NCBI RefSeq assembly: GCF_902497785.1
Contig: NZ_CABVHK010000019.1
Span: forward strand, 89,088 to 153,087
Origin: Pseudomonas fluorescens
GTDB taxonomy: Bacteria; Pseudomonadota; Gammaproteobacteria; Pseudomonadales; Pseudomonadaceae
Length of the DNA stretch: 64,000 nt
Reading direction: 5' to 3'
Position 1 is the stretch's first letter. Each line of letters begins with the position of its first letter. Both the position numbers and the translations under genes were made by a program. The notes under the pieces are model-generated. The model worked only from the letters and a program-made list of their open reading frames with translations. It searched no databases and was not told where the DNA came from. This document shows positions 27,059 to 35,360 of the stretch, piece by piece.

Positions 27059-27197
27059 GGCGATTTCGCTTTGGCTGATTGTTATGCGAAATGAGGTTAG
27101 GGGTTGGGGGTTGGTGCGACTAACAGATTGCATCGATGGCGGGGTATTGATGGTGTCGATGGTGTTTGGTTGGAATGCGATGTGTCGGGGGCGGGGT

Positions 27198-27560
27198 GTA
27201 TATCCGTTTCTGCGGTAACGGCGGCTATTGGTTTCGCCCTTACGGCGAGTCACTTTGAAAAGCGCAAAGTAACCCAACGCTCTTGCCCCACCACTCGGCA
27301 CCTCGCCTGGGCTCGGTGTGCCCTCACTCCGGCATTGCTCCGCGGGTCGCCGCGAAGGGCCATCCCTGGCCCTGCGCGGCTAAACCGGCATCCTTGCCGG
27401 TTTACCCGCTGCGCAATACCTGCGTTCGGCCAGCGTGGTTTTATGGGGCGCTCAGATCAAAATCAAAATCAAACCGCGGCGGCCTTCGGGCCGACCGTGG
27501 CATCAAGCGGGCGCGCTTCGCTGGTTTGATCATGCACAACCTCTGGGCCGAGCAAATTCC
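27198..27560. repeat. Long intergenic repeat, copy 2
   Basis: Near copy of the element at 19560-19935, sharing TATATCCGTTTCTGCGGT, the GTTTCGCCCTTACGGCGAGT box, the palindromic CCGGCATCCTTGCCGG and the ATCAAAATCAAAATC run. Differences are small indels (one A fewer in the GAAAAGCGCAAAGTAACC box) that shift any reading frame. A REP pair follows at once. Confidence 0.9.
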
Positions 27561-27653
27561 CTGTGGGAGCGAGCTTGCTCGCGATGGCGGCGTGTCAGTC
27601 GCCATCAATGTTGAATGTCAGTCCGCTATCGCGAGCAAGCTCGCTCCCACAGT
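27561..27653. repeat. REP element pair (inverted)
   Basis: CTGTGGGAGCGAGCTTGCTC at 27561 faces GAGCAAGCTCGCTCCCAC ending near 27652. The spacer shares GTGTCAGTCGCCATCAATGT with the pair at 19945-20038, so the two pairs are close relatives. Confidence 0.92.
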
Positions 27654-27719
27654 GGGAAATTTGCTAGGCGTGGTATTGGAGTTCACTACCGATGACCTGA
27701 TCGAACTCACCGTCAGGTC

Positions 27720-28016
27720 GGCTATCAGGCCGCCTCGGTTAGATTTTGATCTCAGGCGCCCCGTTAACCACGCTGCCCTCACTCCGGCATTGCTCCGCGG
27801 GTCGCCGCGATGGGCCATCCCTGGCCCAGCGCGGCTAAACCGGCATCCTTGCCGGTTTACCCGCTGCGCAATACCTGCGTTCGGCCAGCGTGGTTTAACG
27901 GGGCGCCTCAGATCAAAATCAAAATCAGAACCGCGGCGGCCTTCGGGCCGACCGTGGCATCAAGCGGGCGCGCTTCGCTGGTTTGATCATGCACAACCTC
28001 TGGGCCGAGCAAATTC
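27720..28016. repeat. Long intergenic repeat, partial copy 3
   Basis: The 3' two thirds of the element at 27198: from CTCACTCCGGCATTGCTCCG through the AAACCGGCATCCTTGCCGG palindrome, ATCAAAATCAAAATC, and the GCGCGCTTCGCTGGTTTGAT end. Its left end joins a short inverted fragment of the same element (GATTTTGATCTCAGGCGCCC), showing rearrangement. Confidence 0.88.
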
Positions 28017-28017
28017 C

Positions 28018-28110
28018 CTGTGGGAGCGAGCTTGCTCGCGATGGCGATTTATTATCCAGCATCGATGTCGGCTGACCCTCCGCTATCGCGAGCAAGCTCG
28101 CTCCCACAGG
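28018..28110. repeat. REP element pair (inverted)
   Basis: CTGTGGGAGCGAGCTTGCTC at 28018 and the mirror copy ending in GCTCGCTCCCACAGG at 28110, about 45 bases apart. Confidence 0.92.
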
Positions 28111-28149
28111 TGATTGTTGTTGGCCACGGTATTGGTGTTCAGCGCCGAT

Positions 28150-28455
28150 GATTTGGTCGAACTACCCGTCAGGTCGGCCCGAAGGCCGCCTCGGTTTTGA
28201 TTTTGATCCAGGCGCCCCGTTAACCACGCTGGCCGAACGCAGGCATTGCGTAGCGGGGAAACCGGCAAGGATGCCGGTTTAGCCGCGCTGGGCCAGGGAT
28301 GGCCCATCGCGGCGACCCGCGGAGCAATGCCTGCGTTCGGGCACACCGAGCCAGAGCGAGGTGCCGAGTGGTGGGGCAAGAGCCCTTGGTTACTTGGGGC
28401 TTTTCCAAGTGACTCGCCGTAAGGGCGAAACCATTAGCGGCCGTGTCCGCAGGAA
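28150..28455. repeat. Long intergenic repeat, inverted copy 4
   Basis: Reverse-complement copy of the same element: GGTTTTGATTTTGATC, GGCGCCCCGTTAACCACGCT, the CCGGCAAGGATGCCGG palindrome, and ACTCGCCGTAAGGGCGAAAC near the right end. With copies 2 and 3 it brackets the two REP pairs and makes the whole 27.2-28.5 kb gap a repeat block with no gene. Confidence 0.9.
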
Positions 28456-28500
28456 TGGATATGTACGCCCTCAAAAAAACCACCGCCTGACACAAAGCCT

Positions 28501-28523
28501 TCGCGAGCAGGCTCGCTCCCACA
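28501..28523. repeat. Single REP element
   Basis: TCGCGAGCAGGCTCGCTCCC is a lone REP palindrome close to the 3' end of the minus-strand alpha/beta-hydrolase gene. Confidence 0.85.
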
Positions 28524-28569
28524 AGAAGGTCGGGTTACATCCGCAAAATCAGCCCCGTGGTGAACGCCA

Positions 28570-29727
28570 TCACGCCGTACGCCCACCCAGCGTTTCCGCA
28601 ACCCAGTCGGCAATGTACTGGCCCGCATTGATGCTGTTATCAAAGCTGGAGTGCTGCACGCCGCCTTCGCGTTCAGTGAAAATTTTCAGCTCGCGCTGAG
28701 GGCTGTTGACCAGTTGCTCAAAGGTGCGATGCGCCCACTTCAGCGGGATCTGCGAATCCTTTTCACCGTGGGTCACCAGAAACGGCACCTTGATCCGGTC
28801 GAGCACGCCATCCAGATGCACGTTCTCGGCGATGCTCATAAACTCATCGACATCCTTTGCTCCCCACACCCAGCACACGTGCGCCCAATAATGCGGCACC
28901 GGGAAACTGCCTTCTTTTTCCAGTCGACGCTTTTGCACGTCACGCCAGTCATGGTTCGCACCCCATACCACACCGCAGGCAAAACGCGGCTCGAACGCCA
29001 CTGCGCGCGGACAGTAATAGCCGCCGAGTGAAACGCCTTCCAGGCCGATACGCCTGGCATCCACATCGCTTCGGGTCTCCAACCAGTCGACCACACGACT
29101 CGCCCAGTGCTCGCTGTCATAACGGGCGATCAGGTCATGCAGACGCAACGCTTCACCCGTGCCCGGTTGATCGATAATCAACGATGAGATTCCGCGCCTG
29201 GCCAACCATGCCGGCAGGCCGACGCGGTATTTCATCTCCTTCGTCGAATCCAGTCCATTGACCTGCACCAGAATCGGCGCCGGCCCTGTCACGCCCTCGG
29301 CCCGTACCAGCAAGCCGGAAATGTGCTTGCCTTCGTAAGGGATTTCGACCCGCTCACAGTTCTCCTGCGACAGTTCGATGCCGCGCTTGAAGGTCTGCAA
29401 GAAACGCTGATACAGCTCGGTGCGGCCGGGTGCGCCATGGGCCTGGAGGCGCTCGCAGGTCAGGTAATACGTGGCGGCACGGTTGTACTTTTCGCCCGCG
29501 GACAAACGCCGGCCATTGCCTTCGTCTTCCTCGGCGAGGCCGCAGAGTTTGTCGGCCATTTTCGCCCAGGTCTCGCGGAACGCTTTGGTACCGGCAGCGT
29601 CAGGTTGTTTGGCCGCCTCTTGCAGTGGCGCGCACATCTCTTCGATTTCGCCGATGCGGGCACCCATCTCGATGGCCAGGTCGACAGAAAGATTCCACAC
29701 GTAGTTGGTCGGGAAGTAGCGGAACAT
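28570..29727 (-). CDS. Alpha/beta-hydrolase, C-C/ester hydrolase of the 2,6-dihydroxypseudooxynicotine-hydrolase-like type
   Basis: A 385-residue enzyme: a helical N-terminal cap of about 125 residues followed by the hydrolase fold. The nucleophile is Ser233 in GLEGVSLGG, the acid is likely the Asp of VTHGEKDSQIP and the base the His in GGVQHSS. This two-part build matches 2,6-dihydroxypseudooxynicotine hydrolase and related enzymes that split C-C bonds of ring-cleavage or acyl-phenol compounds. It is the only gene of this cluster on the minus strand besides the LysR, and a 45-bp nod-box-like element lies 63 bases upstream, in the 3' end of that LysR gene. It probably does the hydrolytic step after ring oxidation; substrate unknown. 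Confidence 0.8.
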   Translation of the reverse strand: MFRYFPTNYVWNLSVDLAIEMGARIGEIEEMCAPLQEAAKQPDAAGTKAFRETWAKMADKLCGLAEEDEGNGRRLSAGEKYNRAATYYLTCERLQAHGAPGRTELYQRFLQTFKRGIELSQENCERVEIPYEGKHISGLLVRAEGVTGPAPILVQVNGLDSTKEMKYRVGLPAWLARRGISSLIIDQPGTGEALRLHDLIARYDSEHWASRVVDWLETRSDVDARRIGLEGVSLGGYYCPRAVAFEPRFACGVVWGANHDWRDVQKRRLEKEGSFPVPHYWAHVCWVWGAKDVDEFMSIAENVHLDGVLDRIKVPFLVTHGEKDSQIPLKWAHRTFEQLVNSPQRELKIFTEREGGVQHSSFDNSINAGQYIADWVAETLGGRTA

Positions 29728-29786
29728 GATTATTGTTGTCCTTGTGGTTGCCTTGGCGATTGCAAGGCACGTTAAGGACGGCCCGC

Positions 29787-30749
29787 CTATTTGGCCAATC
29801 GCGACGCGGGATGGGAGGTATCGCGAGCGGCGATAGGAACCTGTTCCAGATGCTGGATGAATTCGCTGATACGCTCGCGCAGCCAGCGGTGCATGGGGTC
29901 GCCGTCGACGCTGCGGTGCCAGAGCATCACCTCGCGCATCACCGGGATTTTGACCGGCGGTGGCAGGATGCGCAGCGGCAGGTGTTCAGCGTACAGGCGC
30001 GCCAGGCGCTGGTGCATGGTCGCAATGCGCTGAGTGCCGACGATCAATTGCGGCAGGGTATTGAAGTCGTTGGTAATGACTTCGAGACGGCGATTGAAGC
30101 CGTACTGGGTCATGAACCATTCTTCAATGCTCATGTGCCGGCTGCGCCCGAAGCCGACGGAGACATGACCCATTTCCATGTACTGCTCAAGGGTCAGTGT
30201 GTCGCCGACTTGCGTGTTGCCTTGCCACACCACGCAGACGTGTTCCTCTTCGAACAGCAGTTTGGAGGGGTGACCTTCCAGGGTGTATCGCTCCGGAACG
30301 ATCATCAGATCGACCTCGCCGCGAACCAGCAACTCGCCGGAATTATCGCTGGGGCCCAGCATCTCGAAGGTGATGTTGGGGGCTTCCTGGTGGATTTTCT
30401 GAATCACCTGGGCAAACAGCACACTGATCAGGTAGTCGGAGGTGACCAGCCGGAAGTGGCGCTTGCTGGTGGCGGGGTCGAACACCGGTTTGGCGGTGAT
30501 CGATGACTGGATCGTCAGCAGCACTTCGCGCACTGGTTTCGCCAGCTCCAGGGCGTAATTGGTGGGCTGCATCTTGCGCCCGACCTGGACCAGCAATTCG
30601 TCTTCGAAGTAAGTGCGCAGTCGTGCCAATACGCCGCTGGTAGCGGATTGCGTCATGTGCAGGCGTTCGGCGGCGCGGGTGATGTTCTGCTCTTCAAGCA
30701 GCACGTCGAGCGCCACCAGCAGGTTCAAGTCCAGGTGATTGAAACGCAT
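29787..30749 (-). CDS. LysR family regulator, NodD-like, of the catabolic cluster
   Basis: A 320-residue protein. The winged helix-turn-helix is NITRAAERLHMTQSATSGVLARLRTYF, and the effector domain starts with RHFRLVTSDYLISVLFAQV; NodD/NahR/LinR-type members share MRFNHLDLNLLVALDVLL. NodD proteins bind tandem ATC-N9-GAT units, and exactly such units occur three times around this gene (29791-29835, 30847-30891, 32342-32386). The first overlaps its last codons. It is divergent from the VOC dioxygenase operon and precedes the hydrolase gene by 59 bases. It most likely activates all three units when the aromatic inducer is present. Confidence 0.93.
   Translation of the reverse strand: MRFNHLDLNLLVALDVLLEEQNITRAAERLHMTQSATSGVLARLRTYFEDELLVQVGRKMQPTNYALELAKPVREVLLTIQSSITAKPVFDPATSKRHFRLVTSDYLISVLFAQVIQKIHQEAPNITFEMLGPSDNSGELLVRGEVDLMIVPERYTLEGHPSKLLFEEEHVCVVWQGNTQVGDTLTLEQYMEMGHVSVGFGRSRHMSIEEWFMTQYGFNRRLEVITNDFNTLPQLIVGTQRIATMHQRLARLYAEHLPLRILPPPVKIPVMREVMLWHRSVDGDPMHRWLRERISEFIQHLEQVPIAARDTSHPASRLAK
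29791..29835 (-). promoter_or_regulatory. Nod-box-like element A (upstream of the alpha/beta-hydrolase)
   Basis: Read on the minus strand: TATCGC-N5-GCGATA, N5, CATCCC-N5-GCGATT, N3, CAA. It contains two ATC-N9-GAT units with 22 bp between equivalent bases (29798 and 29820 on the plus strand). It is wholly inside the end of the LysR gene and lies 63 bases before the hydrolase start. Confidence 0.85.
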
Positions 30750-30846
30750 CAGGCAGGTCCATCGTTATATTTATTTTGGCGATACATTCGGACGAATACA
30801 GTGCCGCGTCAACCCCGCTCGATGACCGAATTCCGCCGACATCAGG

Positions 30847-30891
30847 TATCGCGTTTGCCGATAGGTCGCATCCCGACACGCGATTAGTCAA
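30847..30891 (+). promoter_or_regulatory. Nod-box-like element B (LysR / VOC dioxygenase intergenic)
   Basis: TATCGC-N5-CCGATA, N5, CATCCC-N5-GCGATT, AGT, CAA, with ATC-N9-GAT units at 30848-30862 and 30870-30884, exactly two helical turns apart. It sits in the divergent gap between the LysR gene and the VOC dioxygenase gene, 135 bases before ATG 31027, and could serve both directions. Confidence 0.88.
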
Positions 30892-31026
30892 CTGCTCAAC
30901 GCCCGGTCAATCTTCGCCGCAGTCGGGCTTACTGCCGACACCACCACCGGGTTCACAGTCTGGCTGAGCCTCAAGTCGAGCGTTCAGCTGCGGTTCCCGG
31001 ATCACAATTCTAATGGAGTGGTAGCC

Positions 31027-31968
31027 ATGAACATCATTGGCCTTGATGCCCTGATCTTTGGCGTCGATGACATCCAAGCCTGTACCGATTGCCTGCGTGA
31101 TTACGGCCTTGCGCCTGTTGCCGTCGACAGCAATGGCGGGCGTTTCGAAGCCCTGGACGGTACCGCCGTGATTATTCGCCGCGCCGACGATCCGAATCTG
31201 CCAGCGGCCATCGGCCCGGCGCCGTCGATTCGCGAAACCGTCTACGGCGTCGCCAGCACCGCTGACCTCGACGCGATCGAAGACGAACTGGCCCGGGATC
31301 GTCAGGTCAGCCGTGACCACGATGGCGTGCTGCACAGCGTCGACGACATGGGATTTGCGATCGCGTTCCAGGTCACGGTGCGCAGGGCCTACAGCGCACC
31401 GGACGACCTGACCAACGCCGCCGGCCACGCGCCGCAACGTCCGCTGAACCAGCCGGGGATCACCCTCGACATGAGCGCCACGCCCAGAACCCTGTCGCAT
31501 GTGGTGTATTTCGTTCCGGACGCGGCCAGGGCCGAGGCGTTCTACGCCGGTCGGCTGGGTTTCAAAACCACCGACACGTTCGTTGGCGCCGGGCCTTTCA
31601 TGCGCCCGGCGGGTTCCGATGATCACCACTGCCTGTTCATGATCCAGACCCCGCCGCACATGAAGGGCTGCGAGCATTTCACCTTCCACATGGGCAGCGG
31701 CACCGAAGTGCTGTTGGCTGGTACGCGCTTCGAGCAAAAAGGCTGGACCAGTTTCTGGGGGCCGGGCCGTCACCTGTTTGGCTCCAACTGGTTCTGGTAC
31801 TTCAACAGCCCGTTGGGTTGCCACATCGAATACGACGCCGACATGGACAAGCACGATGACGCCTGGGAGGCGCGCCGTGCGCCGCTGTCGGCGGATAACT
31901 CGCAGTTGTTCCTGTTCACCTCGAAAGAGAAATGGGCCCCCGGCGGCCCGCCACCGAAGCTGGGTTGA
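31027..31968 (+). CDS. Two-domain VOC family dioxygenase (extradiol ring-cleavage type)
   Basis: A 313-residue protein from ATG 31027 (GGAG eight bases upstream; an earlier GTG at 31018 is less likely). It has two vicinal-oxygen-chelate modules. The second keeps a 2-His-1-Glu iron site as in catechol 2,3-dioxygenases: His158 (TLSHVVYFV), His217 or His221 (CEHFTFHMG) and Glu268 (CHIEYDADMD). The N-terminal module lacks these ligands, also as in type I extradiol enzymes. It likely opens an aromatic ring or an equivalent enediol in the cytoplasm. The Rieske gene starts three bases after its stop, so they form one operon under nod-box-like element B. Confidence 0.82.
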   Translation: MNIIGLDALIFGVDDIQACTDCLRDYGLAPVAVDSNGGRFEALDGTAVIIRRADDPNLPAAIGPAPSIRETVYGVASTADLDAIEDELARDRQVSRDHDGVLHSVDDMGFAIAFQVTVRRAYSAPDDLTNAAGHAPQRPLNQPGITLDMSATPRTLSHVVYFVPDAARAEAFYAGRLGFKTTDTFVGAGPFMRPAGSDDHHCLFMIQTPPHMKGCEHFTFHMGSGTEVLLAGTRFEQKGWTSFWGPGRHLFGSNWFWYFNSPLGCHIEYDADMDKHDDAWEARRAPLSADNSQLFLFTSKEKWAPGGPPPKLG

Positions 31969-31971
31969 GCC

Positions 31972-32382
31972 ATGAGGGACAGCGAAGTCTTGCTGTGCAG
32001 GGCGGATCAACTGGTGGAAGGGCAGGCCCGCGGATTCGATCCTTCGCGGCGGGGAAAAGACACTGTGTTTGCCGTGCGGCACCAAGGTCAGGTGCGGGTT
32101 TATCGCAACAGTTGTCCGCACCTGGACGTGCGCATGGAGTATCGCAAAGACCGGTTTCTGTCTGCCGACGGCCAGTTGATCGTGTGTTACGCCCACGGTG
32201 CGCAATTTCTTCCAGACACCGGCGAATGCGTCTACGGGCCGTGTCTGGGCCAAAGGCTCGAGGCCTTGCCGTGGTGCCTGGAGGAGGGCTGGCTGGTGCT
32301 GAAAATGCCCGGCTCGATGCCGTTGCAGGGACAGATCGAGGTATCGCGAACGGCGATACATCGCATCCCTACTCGCGATTAG
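31972..32382 (+). CDS. Rieske [2Fe-2S] ferredoxin-like protein
   Basis: A 136-residue protein. The cluster ligands are Cys48-Pro-His50 and Cys72-Tyr-Ala-His75; the 21-residue spacing between the pairs is longer than in classical Rieske ferredoxins but typical of a common small family with CPH...CATHGA. There is no oxygenase or reductase domain, so it should pass electrons to a partner, or protect and reactivate the iron of the preceding dioxygenase, as XylT-type ferredoxins do for catechol dioxygenases; that is inference. Its last 41 bases coincide with nod-box-like element C, which gives it an unusual C-terminus (SRTAIHRIPTRD). Confidence 0.82.
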   Translation: MRDSEVLLCRADQLVEGQARGFDPSRRGKDTVFAVRHQGQVRVYRNSCPHLDVRMEYRKDRFLSADGQLIVCYAHGAQFLPDTGECVYGPCLGQRLEALPWCLEEGWLVLKMPGSMPLQGQIEVSRTAIHRIPTRD

Positions 32383-32386
32383 TCAA
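32342..32386 (+). promoter_or_regulatory. Nod-box-like element C (upstream of the monooxygenase operon)
   Basis: TATCGC-N5-GCGATA, N5, CATCCC-N5-GCGATT, AGT, CAA: same length and spacing as elements A and B. ATC-N9-GAT units start at 32343 and 32365. It overlaps the 3' end of the Rieske gene and lies 83 bases before ATG 32470. Confidence 0.87.
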
Positions 32387-32469
32387 ATCCCTGCTTTGCC
32401 GGGAAGCTGGACCCAACGACGCAGTGCCCGACGCTGCATCGAATCACAAGAATAAAAAGAGAGAATGCC

Positions 32470-33594
32470 ATGAGTGCAGTGAACAACGTTCTGATCGTGG
32501 GCGGTGGGATTGGTGGTTTGTGTGCGGCCATCGCGCTGCGACGCAAAGGGATTAACGTCGATTTGATTGAACTCAAATCCGAGTGGACGGTGTACGGCGT
32601 CGGGATCATCCAGCAGAGCAACGTGGTCCGCGAGATGGCCAAACTGGGCGTGCTCGACGGTTACCTCGACGCCGCCTACGCCTTCGAGGACGTCGCTATC
32701 TATGGCCCGGCCGGGCAGCAACTGGCGCGTATTCCGGGTCAGCGACTGGCGGGGCCGGAGTACCCGGCGAACGTCGGTATCTCGCGTCTGGCACTGCATA
32801 AAGTCCTCAGTGAAACCGCCCTCGAACTCGGTGCTCATGTGCGCCTGGGACTGAGCGTCGAAGCCCTGGACGACCAGGGCGAGCATGTTGACGTGCTGTT
32901 TACCGATGGCAGCCGCGGGCAGTACGACCTGGTGGTCGGTGCCGATGGTTTGTTCTCCAAAGTGCGCGACCTGCTGTTCGGCGACACCTACACCCCGCAC
33001 TTCACCGGCCAGTCAGTGTGGCGCTACAACTTTGCGCGCGATCCGCGGATCGATCATCTCGCCAACTACCAGAGCGCCGACGGCAACGCGGGGCTGGTGC
33101 CGCTGGCCGGCGACCTGATGTACCTGTTTCTGACCTCTCACGAGCCATCCAACCCCTGGATGGATCCCGCCACCATGGCCGAACAAATGCGCGAGCGCTT
33201 GCAGGGCTTTAGCGGCCTGATCGGCGAACTGCGCGAACAGATCACCGACAGCAGCCAGGTGGTTTACAAGCCCATGGAAGTGGTCTTCGTCAACGAGCCC
33301 TGGTATCGCGGTCGCGTGTTGCTGATCGGCGATGCCGCCCACGCGACCACACCGCACCTGGGCCAGGGTGCGGGCATGGCCATCGAAGATGCCATCGTTC
33401 TCAGTGAGGAACTGACCGGCCCCGCAGGCGTCGAGCAGCAGCTCCAGCGCTTTATGGAACGCCGTTTCGAACGCTGCAAATACATCAGTGAAAGCTCGGT
33501 GTTGGCCGGCGACAAAGAGATGCAGCACGACCGCGATTTCGATCGCATCGGACTGGTCAAGCAGATGCTCGCCCGCACGGCCGAGCCGATCTGA
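32470..33594 (+). CDS. FAD-dependent aromatic monooxygenase (salicylate/6-hydroxynicotinate hydroxylase-like)
   Basis: A 374-residue class A flavoprotein hydroxylase. The FAD-binding GGGIGG is at residues 11-16, the DG motif is VVGADGLFSKVRDL, and the second FAD motif is VLLIGDAAHATTPHLGQGAGMAIEDA. Length and motif order fit salicylate or 6-hydroxynicotinate hydroxylases, which add a hydroxyl to an aromatic ring with NAD(P)H and O2. It opens the long plus-strand run of this cluster and has nod-box-like element C in front. A likely order of steps is hydroxylation here, ring opening by the VOC enzyme, and cleavage by the alpha/beta-hydrolase. Confidence 0.87.
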   Translation: MSAVNNVLIVGGGIGGLCAAIALRRKGINVDLIELKSEWTVYGVGIIQQSNVVREMAKLGVLDGYLDAAYAFEDVAIYGPAGQQLARIPGQRLAGPEYPANVGISRLALHKVLSETALELGAHVRLGLSVEALDDQGEHVDVLFTDGSRGQYDLVVGADGLFSKVRDLLFGDTYTPHFTGQSVWRYNFARDPRIDHLANYQSADGNAGLVPLAGDLMYLFLTSHEPSNPWMDPATMAEQMRERLQGFSGLIGELREQITDSSQVVYKPMEVVFVNEPWYRGRVLLIGDAAHATTPHLGQGAGMAIEDAIVLSEELTGPAGVEQQLQRFMERRFERCKYISESSVLAGDKEMQHDRDFDRIGLVKQMLARTAEPI

Positions 33595-33650
33595 TCGAGC
33601 CTGCAACTCTCCCACAGCAGTTACCACTATAAAAACAAGAGGTTAACGCG

Positions 33651-35348
33651 ATGGTTAGCTCTACGACTGCGGCGCTCGCGCGCCGCCCGGTCAGCTCGTC
33701 TGCACCCTTTGCTTTCAGTCTTGCCGCGGTTTTGGTGCTGTGCAGTCAGGCAGCGCATGCTTTTCAGGTGGACACCGGCAACCCGGATTTCAAATTGCGT
33801 TGGGACAACACGGTCAAATACAGCGCCGCCTGGCGTACCCAGGATCCCAGCAGCAAACTGACCCAGGGGCAGGTGGCGCTCAATCAGGACGATGGCGACC
33901 GGGCGTTCAAAAAAGGCCTGATCTCCAATCGGACAGACATCCTTTCCGAACTGGATATGTCCTTCCAGAACGTCGGTGCGCGTTTGAGTGGCGCGGCGTG
34001 GTACGACACCGAATACCAGAATGACAACGATAACGACGACCCGACGCGCGCCAACCAGCGTTCGGTGGCCTACAACGAGTTCACCGACGACACGCGCCAC
34101 TTGCACGGCGGTGACGGCGAATTGCTCGACGCATTTGTCTACTGGAACGGCGAGGTCGGCGAGCGCGCCACCTCCGTGCGCGCCGGCCGCCACGGTCTGA
34201 TCTGGGGCGAAAGCCTGTTCTTTGGTGCCAACGGCATTGCCGGCGGTATGGCGCCGGTCGACGTGGTGAAAGCGCAGTCCGTCCCCAACACTCAGTTCAA
34301 GGAAATCACCCGCCCGGTCAATCAACTGTCGGGGACTTTCCAGCTGACCGACGACGTCTCGCTGGGCGCGTACTACCAGCTCGAATGGGAGGAGACGCGC
34401 CTGCCCGGCGCCGGCAGTTATTTCTCCACCAGCGACACGATTGGTGAAGGCAACGAACGGCTGATCGTCGGCGCACCGTTTCCGGCCTTTCTGGGCGGTA
34501 ACCCGAGCAGTCCGGCGGCGTTCTACCACGGCAACGACAAGGAAGCGCGGAGTTCGGGGCAGGGCGGCCTGCAACTGAAATACAGCGCCGAGACCGTCGA
34601 ATACGGGCTCTACGCCATTCAGTATCACGATAAAACACCGAAGCTTTATCTCAAGCCATCCAGCGGCGCGCCGAATTTCAGCACCGGACAAATCGGCGAG
34701 TACTACTGGGTCTATCCGGAAGATATCCGCGCCGTCGGGGCGAGTTTTTCCACCACGATGGACGAGTACAGTTTCGCCGGTGAAGCGTCGATGCGCTGGA
34801 ACATGCCGCTGGTGTCCAACGGGCAAACCGTGTTGCCCGGCGTGGTCGCCGACAACGATGACGACGCGCTCTACGCTGTCGGCCGCACGGCTCACGTCAA
34901 CCTCAACGTACTGGCGTCCTTCGGGCCGAACTTCCTGGCCAGAGAGTCGGGGTTTGTCGGGGAGATCGCCTGGAACCGTTTGCTCAATGTCACGAAAAAC
35001 CGTGCCGCACTTGACCCGAATGCCACCGATGACGGCCTCGGTTTCAAGATGGTTTACACCCCCACCTACCGTCAGTTCTTTTCCGGGATCGACATCAGCA
35101 TTCCGCTCGGCCTTAGCTATTTTCCGCTGGGCAAGTCGGCCGTGGTCAGCTCGTTTGGCCCGGACAACGGCGGCGATATCAACATCGGTATTACCGCCAC
35201 CTACCTGGACCGTGTCACTGCGGGCCTGACCTACACGCACTACTACGGCGCCGAGGACACCAACCTCAACGCGCTGAGCCAGTTCAATTACAAGCAATCG
35301 CTGAAGGATCGGGATTACCTGGCCTTCTCCGTCAAGACCACGTTTTAA
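33651..35348 (+). CDS. DUF1302 outer-membrane-type protein
   Basis: A 565-residue protein with a signal peptide (about residues 20-41, FSLAAVLVLCSQAAHA) and a good AGAGG ribosome-binding site. The mature N-terminus (FQVDTGNPDFKLRWDNTVKYSAAWR) and the alternating, aromatic-rich strands ending in a C-terminal Phe are typical of the DUF1302 family, thought to be outer-membrane beta-barrels. It is followed 12 bases later by a DUF1329 gene; these two, a YCF48-like protein and an RND transporter recur together in pathways for hydrophobic compounds. It may admit or export substrate or pathway products across the outer membrane. Confidence 0.88.
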   Translation: MVSSTTAALARRPVSSSAPFAFSLAAVLVLCSQAAHAFQVDTGNPDFKLRWDNTVKYSAAWRTQDPSSKLTQGQVALNQDDGDRAFKKGLISNRTDILSELDMSFQNVGARLSGAAWYDTEYQNDNDNDDPTRANQRSVAYNEFTDDTRHLHGGDGELLDAFVYWNGEVGERATSVRAGRHGLIWGESLFFGANGIAGGMAPVDVVKAQSVPNTQFKEITRPVNQLSGTFQLTDDVSLGAYYQLEWEETRLPGAGSYFSTSDTIGEGNERLIVGAPFPAFLGGNPSSPAAFYHGNDKEARSSGQGGLQLKYSAETVEYGLYAIQYHDKTPKLYLKPSSGAPNFSTGQIGEYYWVYPEDIRAVGASFSTTMDEYSFAGEASMRWNMPLVSNGQTVLPGVVADNDDDALYAVGRTAHVNLNVLASFGPNFLARESGFVGEIAWNRLLNVTKNRAALDPNATDDGLGFKMVYTPTYRQFFSGIDISIPLGLSYFPLGKSAVVSSFGPDNGGDINIGITATYLDRVTAGLTYTHYYGAEDTNLNALSQFNYKQSLKDRDYLAFSVKTTF

Positions 35349-35360
35349 GAGGACTTGCGC

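Noticed and set aside
27283..28113. 276-codon frame in the repeat block
   Set aside because: Composed of the intergenic element and REP pairs, with the same peptide pieces in several frames at other copies; not a gene.
30907..32361. Open frame of 484 codons on the minus strand
   Set aside because: Antisense to the VOC dioxygenase and Rieske genes, which have full metal-binding motifs.
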